DNA of 57,396 nt, from NCBI GenBank assembly GCA_944320235.1, contig CALUGQ010000014.1, positions 1 to 57,396 of the forward strand, read 5' to 3'. The position numbers were made by a program, and so were the translations under genes. The notes beneath the pieces were generated by a model that was not told the DNA's origin, made no database searches, and was given only the letters and a program-made list of their open reading frames with translations. Position 1 is the stretch's first letter; every line of letters starts with the position of its first letter. Positions 50,668 to 57,396 of this stretch are shown here, piece by piece. The DNA comes from an uncultured Prevotella sp. (GTDB taxonomy: Bacteria; Bacteroidota; Bacteroidia; Bacteroidales; Bacteroidaceae).

Positions 50668-53643
50668 GTGAGACCTTACGCCCGACTACATATAGCAATG
50701 CTCGCCACCGCCATCATAGCACTGATGGCGGCAGGGTGCTCCACGAAGAAAAACACGGCAAAGTCGCGCTGGTGGCACTCGTTCAACGCCCGCTACAACA
50801 CCTATTACAACGGCAGCCAGGCTTACATCGAAGGCTCGCTGGAGAAAGAAACGGGCAACAAGGACAACTTCACAGAGATAATACCGCTCTACACCGTGGG
50901 CAACAAGGCCAGCCGCGAGCTGGGCAAGGCCAACTTCGACCGGGCCATAGAGAAATCGGAGAAGGCCATAAAGCTGCACAGCATAAAGCGCAGGCCTACG
51001 TGGAACAAAAGCCGCCGCAAAACAGCCAAGGACATAGAGTGGCTCAACAGGAAAGAGTACAACCCCTTCCTCTGGAACGCCTGGCTGCTCATGGGCAAGT
51101 CGCAGTTCCAGAAAGGAGAGTTCGACGAGGCCGCAGCCACCTTCTCCTATATGTCGCGACTATACGCCACGCAGCCCGAGATAAACGGCATCGCGCGGGC
51201 ATGGCTGGCAAGGTGCTACGCCGCACTCGACTGGCTCTACGACGCCGAGGACGTAATCACAAAGATGAAGCGCGACACCATGCACTACAAGGCGGCAAAG
51301 GAGTGGGACTACACCTACGCCGACTATTACGTCAGGAGCAAGCAATACGACGAGGCCGTGGCTTACCTCGCCAAGGTAATCAAGCACGAAAGGCGGCGCA
51401 AGCAGAAAGCCCGCGAATGGTTCCTCATGGGGCAGCTGCAAAGCGCGCTCGGAAACAGGGAGGCTGCATACAAGGCTTACAGCAAGGTGGTGCGCCAAAA
51501 CCCACCATACGAGGTCGAGTTCAACGCGCGCATAGCGCAGACCGAGGTCGTGGCAGGCGGCGGGCGCTCAAAGCAAATGATAAAACGACTGCGCCGCATG
51601 GCACGCTCCGACAAGAACAAGGACTACCTCGACCAGGTGTACTACGCCATCGGCAACATCCACCTTGCCGAGCGCGACACGATGAACGCCATCGCCGCAT
51701 ACGAGAAAGGCAACAAGGAGGCCACGCGAAGCGGCATAGAGAAAGGTGTGCTGCTGCTCAAACTGGGCGACATCTACTGGGCCAAGGAGAAATACAACGA
51801 CGCGCAGCGGTGCTACGGCGAAGCCATAGGACTGCTCGACAAGGACCGCCCCGACTACGAGGAGCTGTCCAAACGCTCTAAGGTGCTCGACGAACTGGTG
51901 CCTTACACCGATGCCGTATACCTGCAAGACTCGCTCCAGGTGCTCGCCAAGCTGCCCGAGGCCGAGCGCAACGCCGCCATAGACCGGGTGATAGAGGCAC
52001 TGAAGAAGAAGGAGGAGGAAGAGAAGCGCGCTGCCCAGGAGGCAGCCGTGGAGGAGCAGCTGCAGAAACAGGGAGCCATCGGCAACCAGCTTACGCAAAA
52101 CCGCAGGCCCGCCGCGCAGCAGCAGAAGTCGGGCGCATGGTATTTCTACAACCCCATGGCGGTGAACCAAGGCAAGACCGCATTCCAGCGGCAATGGGGA
52201 AAGCGCGAGAACGTGGACAACTGGCAGCGCATCAACCAGACCGTGGTGAACCTTGACGGCACGACCGAAAGCGACGCCGAAGCTGAAGGGCAGGCCGAAG
52301 GCGACACAGCCGGCACGGAAAGCGGCAGCGAAAACGCCGCCGAAACAGCCGAGGCCGACGGAGGAGGCGGCGATGGGAGCGACGCGGCAGCCGACTCAGC
52401 CGCCACCGACCCGCACACACGGGAATACTACATGGCGCAGATACCATTCACCGCCGAACAGAAGGCCGAGAGCGACAACATCATAAAAGACGGCCTTTTC
52501 AACTCCGGCGTGATATTCAAAGACAAGCTCGACAACCTCGGGCTGAGCGAAAAGGCCCTCACCAGGCTCACGACACAATACCAAGACTACGAGAAGAACG
52601 ACGAGGCCCTGTACCACCTCTTCCTGCTCTACTCGCGCATGGGCAACCAGGCCATGGCCGACGGATGCCTCGACAGGCTGAAGTCGCAGTTCCCCGAGAG
52701 CAAGTGGACAACGCTGCTCAGCGACCCCCATTTCGCCGAGAACGCCAAGTTCGGCGTGCACATCGAAGACTCCATCTACGCCGCTACATACGAAGCCTTC
52801 AAGGCCGACCGCTTTGGCGAGGTGAAAGCCAACACACGCATATCCGAAGAGCGTTTCCCGCTCGGGGCCAACAGGCCGAAGTTCATCTTCATAGAGGGCC
52901 TGAGCCTGCTCAACGAGGGCGATGCCAACGGCTGCGTGGCCAGCATGAAGAAAGTGGTAGAGGAGTATCCGCAGAGCGAGGTGAGCGAGATGGCGGGCAT
53001 GATAATAAAGGGAGTGCAGGCCGGGCGTGCCCTCCAGGGCGGGAAGTTCGACATAGGCGACATATGGTCGCGCCGCGGGGTGACGCTCGAAGAGGGCGAC
53101 TCCACGCTCACCGACACGCTCAGCGCCGAGCGATACACGGGCTACGTGTTCCTGCTGGCCTACCAGCCAGACTCCGTGGACGCCAACCAGCTGCTCTACG
53201 ACATGGCGAAATACAACTTCTCCAACTTCCTCGTGCGCAACTTCGACATCGCCGTCGACCAGGCAGGCGGGATATGCCGGATGATGATAAGCGGCTTCCT
53301 AAGCTACGACGAGGCCCTGCAGTACGCCCGCCACCTTTACGCCGACCCGGGAATGGCGGCGAGGGTGAAAGGCTGCCGCCGCATCATAATAAGCCAGGAG
53401 AACCTGCCGCTGCTTGGCACGAAGTACAGCTACGTGGACTACGAGAAGTTCTTCGACGACGCCCTCGCGCCAATCGACATCAGCAAGGAGCAGCTGCTGA
53501 ACATACCCGAAAGCGTGGAACAGGAACAGGAGGAAGAACCCGCGGGCGAGCCTGCCGGCAACACTGAATACCAAGACAACTTTAACAACACGGAGCCGCA
53601 ATACAACGGCGGCTTCGACTTCGGAGACGACTTTTACCAATGA
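50668..53643 (+). CDS. porW: Type IX secretion system TPR lipoprotein PorW/SprE
   Basis: 991 residues. The GTG at 50668 is chosen because it gives a basic n-region (RPYAR) before the hydrophobic core and lipobox AAGC; the ATG at 50698 would leave no positive charge. The mature protein begins STKKNTAKSRWWHSFNARYNTYYNG, the typical PorW/SprE opening, followed by TPR-type helix pairs (about 60-480), a disordered acidic Ala/Glu/Gly-rich stretch (about 530-580) and a second helical-repeat region to about 930. PorW links parts of the type IX secretion machine, and SprE is needed for secretion and gliding in related bacteria. Its stop overlaps porX (ATGA), matching the usual porW-porX neighbourhood. 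Confidence 0.9.
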   Translation: MRPYARLHIAMLATAIIALMAAGCSTKKNTAKSRWWHSFNARYNTYYNGSQAYIEGSLEKETGNKDNFTEIIPLYTVGNKASRELGKANFDRAIEKSEKAIKLHSIKRRPTWNKSRRKTAKDIEWLNRKEYNPFLWNAWLLMGKSQFQKGEFDEAAATFSYMSRLYATQPEINGIARAWLARCYAALDWLYDAEDVITKMKRDTMHYKAAKEWDYTYADYYVRSKQYDEAVAYLAKVIKHERRRKQKAREWFLMGQLQSALGNREAAYKAYSKVVRQNPPYEVEFNARIAQTEVVAGGGRSKQMIKRLRRMARSDKNKDYLDQVYYAIGNIHLAERDTMNAIAAYEKGNKEATRSGIEKGVLLLKLGDIYWAKEKYNDAQRCYGEAIGLLDKDRPDYEELSKRSKVLDELVPYTDAVYLQDSLQVLAKLPEAERNAAIDRVIEALKKKEEEEKRAAQEAAVEEQLQKQGAIGNQLTQNRRPAAQQQKSGAWYFYNPMAVNQGKTAFQRQWGKRENVDNWQRINQTVVNLDGTTESDAEAEGQAEGDTAGTESGSENAAETAEADGGGGDGSDAAADSAATDPHTREYYMAQIPFTAEQKAESDNIIKDGLFNSGVIFKDKLDNLGLSEKALTRLTTQYQDYEKNDEALYHLFLLYSRMGNQAMADGCLDRLKSQFPESKWTTLLSDPHFAENAKFGVHIEDSIYAATYEAFKADRFGEVKANTRISEERFPLGANRPKFIFIEGLSLLNEGDANGCVASMKKVVEEYPQSEVSEMAGMIIKGVQAGRALQGGKFDIGDIWSRRGVTLEEGDSTLTDTLSAERYTGYVFLLAYQPDSVDANQLLYDMAKYNFSNFLVRNFDIAVDQAGGICRMMISGFLSYDEALQYARHLYADPGMAARVKGCRRIIISQENLPLLGTKYSYVDYEKFFDDALAPIDISKEQLLNIPESVEQEQEEEPAGEPAGNTEYQDNFNNTEPQYNGGFDFGDDFYQ

Positions 53644-55208
53644 GCAACGGACTGCTACTTTGGGCCGACGACGAGATGGAACTGCTCAAGGCCCACCTGA
53701 TTTTCCTCGAGAAGAAAGGCTATGAGGTCGTGACCGTGACCAACGGCACCGACGCCATCGACCAGTGCCGCACGCACAACTTCGACCTCGTGCTGCTCGA
53801 CGAGATGATGCCCGGCCTCAGCGGGCTGGAGACGCTGCAGCGCATAAAGGAGATAACGCCCGCCGTGCCGGTGGTCATGGTCACCAAGAGCGAGGAGGAG
53901 AACATCATGGACCAGGCCATAGGCTCGAAGATAGCCGACTACCTGATAAAACCCGTCAACCCCAACCAGATACTGCTCACGCTCAAGAAGAACATACACC
54001 GCCGCGAGATAGTCAACGAGGTGACCCAGAGCGGCTACCAGCAGGAGTTCCAGCAGATAGCCGCGCAGACGGCCAGCTGCGCCACCCACGCCGACTGGGC
54101 CGACCTATACCGCCGGCTCGTGCACTGGGAGCTGGAGCTGAGCGGCGCGGCCAGCAACATGGCCGAGATGCTGAAGATGCAGAAAGAAGAGGCCGACAAC
54201 GCCTTCGCCAAGTTCATAAAGAGGCACTACACCGAATGGGTGGCGCAGCTCACCCCGGGAGGCCGGGCCGAGGGCCGCCCCATGCTCAGCCCAGAGATAT
54301 TCAAGCGCAAGGTGTTCCCGCTGCTCGACGCCGGCGAGAAGGTGTTCATGGTCGTCATAGACAACTTCCGCTACGACCAGTGGCGCATGATCGCCGGGGA
54401 GCTGGGCAACCTCTTCGACATCGACGAAGACCTGTACTTCAGCATACTGCCCACAGCCACGCAGTACGCACGCAACGCCATCTTCAGCGGGCTGATGCCC
54501 AACAAGATAGCGCAGATGTTCCCCGACCTGTGGGTGGACGAGGACGAGGAGGAGGGAAAGAACCTCAACGAGGGCCCGCTCATCAAGACGCAGTTGGAGC
54601 GCTACCGCCGCCACGACTCCTTCTCGTACCACAAGATAAACGACTCCGCCGCGGCAGAGAAGTTCATGCAGAAGTTCCGACAGACGGAGAAGAACGACCT
54701 CAACGTCGTGGTGTTCAACTTCATCGACATGCTCAGCCACGCGCGCACAGAGTCGAAGATGGTGCGCGAACTGGCCAACAACGAGTCGGCCTACCGCAGC
54801 ATAACGCTCAGCTGGTTCAGGCACTCGGTCATAGCCGAGCTGTTCAGGCTGCTCGCGCAGACGCGATGCCGCGTCATCGTAACCACCGACCACGGCTCCA
54901 TACGCGTGAGCAAGCCCGTGAAGATAGTGGGCGACCGCAACACCAACACCAACCTGCGCTACAAGCTCGGCAAGAACCTCGGCTACAGCGACAAGGAGCT
55001 ATTCGCCATCAAGGAGCCGGCCAAGGCACAACTGCCCGCGCCAAACCTCAGCACGAGCTACGTCTTCGCCACCGGCGACTCCTTCTTCGCCTACCCCAAC
55101 AACTACAACTACTACGTGTCTTACTACAAGGACACCTTCCAGCACGGGGGCATATCGATGGAAGAAATGATCATACCGATAATCACAATGACAGGGAAAA
55201 AACGCTGA
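53640..55208 (+). CDS. porX: Response regulator PorX with alkaline-phosphatase-like effector domain
   Basis: 522 residues. The receiver domain (1 to about 120) has DD at 10-11, phospho-acceptor D54 ([10 protein letters not shown]), T82 and K104 (LIKPVNP). A helical linker (about 125-210) leads to a PglZ/alkaline-phosphatase-superfamily domain (about 220-520): [11 protein letters not shown] near 239 (metal D), [13 protein letters not shown] with candidate nucleophile T272, [11 protein letters not shown] near 360, and TTDHGS with zinc-binding D and H near 417. In Porphyromonas and Flavobacterium, PorX is a phosphodiesterase that controls type IX secretion with the kinase PorY. No kinase gene is present in this window. 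It lies between porW and tsaE in one operon. Confidence 0.94.
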   Translation: MSNGLLLWADDEMELLKAHLIFLEKKGYEVVTVTNGTDAIDQCRTHNFDLVLLDEMMPGLSGLETLQRIKEITPAVPVVMVTKSEEENIMDQAIGSKIADYLIKPVNPNQILLTLKKNIHRREIVNEVTQSGYQQEFQQIAAQTASCATHADWADLYRRLVHWELELSGAASNMAEMLKMQKEEADNAFAKFIKRHYTEWVAQLTPGGRAEGRPMLSPEIFKRKVFPLLDAGEKVFMVVIDNFRYDQWRMIAGELGNLFDIDEDLYFSILPTATQYARNAIFSGLMPNKIAQMFPDLWVDEDEEEGKNLNEGPLIKTQLERYRRHDSFSYHKINDSAAAEKFMQKFRQTEKNDLNVVVFNFIDMLSHARTESKMVRELANNESAYRSITLSWFRHSVIAELFRLLAQTRCRVIVTTDHGSIRVSKPVKIVGDRNTNTNLRYKLGKNLGYSDKELFAIKEPAKAQLPAPNLSTSYVFATGDSFFAYPNNYNYYVSYYKDTFQHGGISMEEMIIPIITMTGKKR

Positions 55209-55209
55209 C

Positions 55210-55623
55210 ATGGAAATAAAGATAGACAGCATCGACAACATCCGCGAGGCAGCCCGCAGCTTCGTGGAGAACATGGGCGACGGGAACGTGTTCGCCTTCT
55301 ACGGAAAGATGGGTGCGGGCAAGACCACGTTCATCAAGGCCGTGTGCGGCGAGCTGGGCGTCGAGGACGTCATCACCTCGCCCACCTTCGCCATAGTAAA
55401 CGAGTACCGCGCCGAGCCGTCGGGCGAACTCATCTACCACTTCGACTTCTACCGCATAAAGAAGCTCGACGAAGTGTACGACATGGGCTACGAGGACTAC
55501 TTCTACAGCGGCGCGCTCTGCTTCATAGAATGGCCCGAGCTAATCGAGGAACTGCTGCCCGGCGACGCCACGCGCGTCACCATAGCCGAGCAGCCCGACG
55601 GCAGCCGCACTGTCACCTTCTGA
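55210..55623 (+). CDS. tsaE: tRNA threonylcarbamoyladenosine biosynthesis ATPase TsaE
   Basis: 137 residues. Walker [11 protein letters not shown] at 32-41, switch-like [11 protein letters not shown] near 56-66, the [11 protein letters not shown] segment near 78-88 and [13 protein letters not shown] near 104-116, all hallmarks of TsaE. The ATPase cooperates with TsaB and TsaD to form t6A37 in ANN-decoding tRNAs. It starts one base after porX and ends the aroA operon; a bidirectional terminator follows at 55648-55702. As I recall, the porX-tsaE order is common in Bacteroidetes. Confidence 0.95.
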   Translation: MEIKIDSIDNIREAARSFVENMGDGNVFAFYGKMGAGKTTFIKAVCGELGVEDVITSPTFAIVNEYRAEPSGELIYHFDFYRIKKLDEVYDMGYEDYFYSGALCFIEWPELIEELLPGDATRVTIAEQPDGSRTVTF

Positions 55624-55647
55624 CGGCAGGCTGCAACCCAACCAAGC

Positions 55648-55702
55648 GAAAGAAGCCACCCCGGCGGAGAGCAGTGCGCCCTCAGCCGGGGTGGCTTCTT
55701 TC
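55648..55702. terminator. Intrinsic terminator after tsaE
   Basis: GAAAGAAGCCACCCCGGC (55648-55665) pairs perfectly with 55685-55702 (18 bp), 19-base loop. The arm itself ends in CTTCTTTC with ATTT following; usable in both directions between convergent genes. Confidence 0.85.
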
Positions 55703-55751
55703 ATTTCGCCCGAGGGCGGCAGGCCACGAAGACACGCCATACTGCAATGCC

Positions 55752-55861
55752 AAACGGCACGTCCTGCATCGCAAAACAGCCCGTTCAGCAACGCAAAACA
55801 GCCCGTTCAGCAACGCAAAACAGCCCGTTCAGCAACGCAAAACGGCCCTTGCAGCCAACCC
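55752..55861. repeat. 22-bp-period repeat array J (5 units, three identical)
   Basis: Units start at 55752, 55774, 55796, 55818 and 55840. Units 2-4 (55774-55839) are identical 22-mers with core AAACAGCCCG, showing recent unit duplication; units 1 and 5 (AAACGGCACG, AAACGGCCCT) diverge. It lies in a convergent gap 28 bases before the lipoprotein stop. Confidence 0.9.
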
Positions 55862-55889
55862 ACTGGCAACCAGCCAGTTAGCCACAGCG

Positions 55890-56372
55890 TCACTCACCCA
55901 CGCCAAACAGCTTCCTTATCTCCCTTGCCACCTTTGCCGCCGCCCGGCACTCGCCGCCACCGAGCAGCACCTCGGAGGAGCTGCCCTCAACCGTGGCGAC
56001 CGGCCTGCCCGTGGCATAGTCGGCCAGCGTCGCTGAGACCACAGCCACTTCGTCATCAAGCGATACCGTGAAACGCACCACGAGCAGGCGTCGCTTCTCA
56101 GCTTCCGTGAGGTCGCCAACGCTCATGTCGCCCACCATATCCAAGCGTGTGGCATCGAGCGCAGAGAAAATCTCCGACTGAACGCAGGCCAGGTCGGCAC
56201 GGCCGCCATACCCGCTCTCAGGCACTTTGAGCACAGCGTAATCGTAACCATCAAGCAGCCCCGGCCCGGCCACAGACGAACGCCCCATCACGCAAGAGGC
56301 GAGGCAGGCCGCAACGAGAGGCGCAACGACAAGTACCCATACCTTACATATTACTTTCTTCACGTCAAGCAT
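55890..56372 (-). CDS. Small lipoprotein, unknown function
   Basis: 160 residues from the ATG at 56372. The signal peptide ends in a lipobox (CLASC). The mature part begins near GLLDGYDYAVLKVPE and alternates short strands and helices (LLVVRFTVSLDDEVAVVSATLADYATGRPVATVEG), with a basic helical C-terminus (AAAKVAREIRKLFG). The pattern suggests a small envelope alpha/beta domain of the kind that modifies or senses cell-wall or trafficking processes, but I do not recognise a family. In-frame upstream codons to 56423 are excluded because the -7 box (56387-56395) lies within them; this leaves a very short leader. Confidence 0.72.
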   Translation of the reverse strand: MLDVKKVICKVWVLVVAPLVAACLASCVMGRSSVAGPGLLDGYDYAVLKVPESGYGGRADLACVQSEIFSALDATRLDMVGDMSVGDLTEAEKRRLLVVRFTVSLDDEVAVVSATLADYATGRPVATVEGSSSEVLLGGGECRAAAKVAREIRKLFGVGE

Positions 56373-56386
56373 CTCCTTTCCACAGC

Positions 56387-56395
56387 GCAAAGGTA
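56387..56395 (-). promoter_or_regulatory. -7 box of the 55890-56372 lipoprotein gene
   Basis: Minus strand TACCTTTGC, 15 bases ahead of the ATG at 56372. Confidence 0.55.
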
Positions 56396-56914
56396 AGCAT
56401 CCTGCGTCAAGCCACCGCAGCAACGCCGTTAAGAACGGGTTTCAGAACAGGCACAATTCTGTTACACACAAACACCGCCCGCAGCACGGACAAGCAAAAA
56501 AACAGAACGCCGCTTTCAGAATCCCCCCAATTGGACATCAATGCCTTTGCCCGCACCCATTGTACCTACATCTACCGCGCTTCTGCCAGGCTGGACCACG
56601 CAATCAAACTGAAGGCCGACGGAACGAATTGCAACCATTATCCCTAACCAGATAACCTGAAATATAAGCCAGACGAGAATAAGAGTTGTGGCTTATAACG
56701 CATCATAACAAGCCAAATCACTTATTTCTCTATTTCATAAGTAGGTGTTCAAAATTAATTGCCATCAAATTGTACGCTATTTCAGAGATGCATGCCAAAG
56801 TCCGAAGAGAGCGCAGCGGGCTACGCGACCGATGAGACTTTGGCATGCGGTCCCGAAAGAGCACACAAGATAGTAGCAAAGATATAGAGGACATCTTCAA
56901 GACAATTGTATCGG
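56396..56914. other. AT-richer non-coding stretch with a 13-bp inverted repeat
   Basis: No convincing gene on either strand. Composition shifts to AT-rich from about 56640. GCATGCCAAAGTC (56790-56802) is repeated inverted at 56836-56848 around a 33-base spacer. A minus-strand -7-like box TATCTTTGC at 56876-56884 precedes this hairpin, so a small RNA (roughly 56870 leftward) is conceivable but unsupported by other evidence. The stretch may be a junction with imported DNA. Confidence 0.35.
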
Positions 56915-57178
56915 TTAATTATGAACCCCAAAGTCCGCTTTGTCGTATACAGAGCAGTTCATGTCTATCATCGGGCTACAGGTTTCCCAACGCCATACTA
57001 AGCGAATGTAATATTGGGTTGATTTCGCCTCCAACGCTTGGACGTTCTGATAAATTCTTTCCCATTTGTCCAAATCAAGTTGTTCGGCCAACTTCGGTTC
57101 GTTGGTTTGCCATAAATCCAGGAATGCCGGTCTTATTTCGGCAAAACTGAATTGCGAAAAAAGTTCCTTGAATGTCAT
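56915..57178 (-). CDS. Small DUF6557-like protein, possibly C-terminally truncated
   Basis: 87 residues from MTFKELFSQFSF, an opening I associate with DUF6557-type small Bacteroidetes proteins of unknown function (tentative). The middle (KWERIYQNVQALEAK, YYIRLVWRWET) is helical and aromatic. The frame stops at SVYDKADFGVHN, shorter than I expect for the family, so a truncation or frameshift is possible. Codon use is more AT-rich than in all neighbouring genes, which suggests transfer or low expression. The open frame continues upstream without a stop to the window edge, so the true start is uncertain. Confidence 0.45.
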   Translation of the reverse strand: MTFKELFSQFSFAEIRPAFLDLWQTNEPKLAEQLDLDKWERIYQNVQALEAKSTQYYIRLVWRWETCSPMIDMNCSVYDKADFGVHN

Positions 57179-57396
57179 AGTGCCTATTTTAGAGTAATAA
57201 AATCCCTCAACCCATCCCTCGTCTTTCCTTCCAGACAATCGGCACAAGGTAATACACAATAATCTTCCTCCATGGGCCGTGTACGTTATGCGTTTGTACG
57301 CCGTGCCGGAGATGCGCGGTAATAACCATGCTTCTACCAGCTGCCACCTTGGTTTGTTGCCCCTGCCATGCGACAAGGAAGTGCCGCCATTGTCTG
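57179..57396 (-). other. Open frame continuing to the window edge, in frame with the 56915 gene
   Basis: On the minus strand codons from the right edge run without a stop into the small gene. The encoded stretch includes GNKPRWQLVEAWLLP and HGGRLLCITLCRLSG, which I cannot place. It could be the 5' part of a larger gene, a decayed gene fused to the small one, or chance. Sequence beyond 57396 would decide. Confidence 0.25.

Noticed and set aside
55752-55861. The 22-bp arrays read as CRISPR
   Set aside because: The period is 22 bases, far shorter than a CRISPR repeat-spacer unit, the units are degenerate with no constant repeat plus unique spacer, and no cas gene is present.
56845-57150. 101-codon plus-strand frame at the right end
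   Set aside because: It is antisense to the MTFKELF gene, which has the better-supported reading.
1-57396. Insertion sequences, transposases, integrases, rRNA genes
   Set aside because: I read both strands for DDE transposase, serine/tyrosine recombinase and rRNA signatures and found none; the only stable RNA gene I can support is tRNA-Pro.

Overview
The window looks like chromosomal DNA of a GC-rich member of the Bacteroidales, most likely Prevotella-like. Three things suggest this. Promoter-type boxes of the form TAnnTTTGC (the Bacteroidetes -7 element) sit ahead of most transcription units. There is a PorW-PorX type IX secretion regulatory pair. The gene content includes SusC-type carboxypeptidase-regulatory/TonB receptors, pectin-degrading glycoside hydrolases, a Wzi-family capsule protein and lipoproteins with lipoboxes. 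I name no species.

Layout. 1-475 is the 5' end of argS (minus). 784-6612 is a compact pectin/glycan-degradation operon (six-hairpin protein, GH2, GH28). 6931-14596 carries a DedA membrane protein, an RNA methyltransferase / flavoprotein / small-protein operon, an alpha/beta-hydrolase lipoprotein and a large nuclease-helicase. 14951-21548 is a minus-strand RND efflux operon (adaptor, pump, outer-membrane channel) that ends with a divergent LpxA-like acyltransferase. 21733-31054 is mostly housekeeping: cca, a lipoprotein, a DUF1599 protein, a DoxX-type protein joined in frame to triosephosphate isomerase, a SPOR protein, folE, tadA, yraN, birA and pyrH. 31205-36529 holds a Wzi/lipocalin pair and a second GH2. 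A tRNA-Pro(GGG) lies at 36787-36860. 37652-41716 pairs a TonB receptor with a metallophosphatase. 42493-45343 pairs a second GH28 with a SASA-type esterase. 45417-48004 is an AmmeMemoRadiSam unit in which the Memo and AMMECR1 parts are fused. 48600-55623 is a tightly packed operon aroA, ABC-3 permease, porW, porX, tsaE. The right end (56400-57396) is visibly more AT-rich and holds a small, possibly truncated gene.

How the genes work together. The two GH28 loci, the GH2 enzymes, the esterase and the TonB receptor point to growth on plant cell-wall polysaccharide. PorW and PorX would couple type IX secretion to regulation. The Wzi, LpxA-like and RND genes concern the cell envelope.

Most notable observation. 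Ten long intergenic regions each contain one short array of degenerate direct repeats with an exact 22-bp period, usually four units (starts at 609, 7974, 14714, 23492, 28579, 33407, 37285, 41763, 48294 and 55752). The core is RAACRGSCYGT. The arrays occur about every 4-9 kb, never inside genes, and in divergent, tandem and convergent gaps alike. They are too short for CRISPR, no cas gene is present, and I do not recognise them as a named family. They are my candidate for something undescribed.
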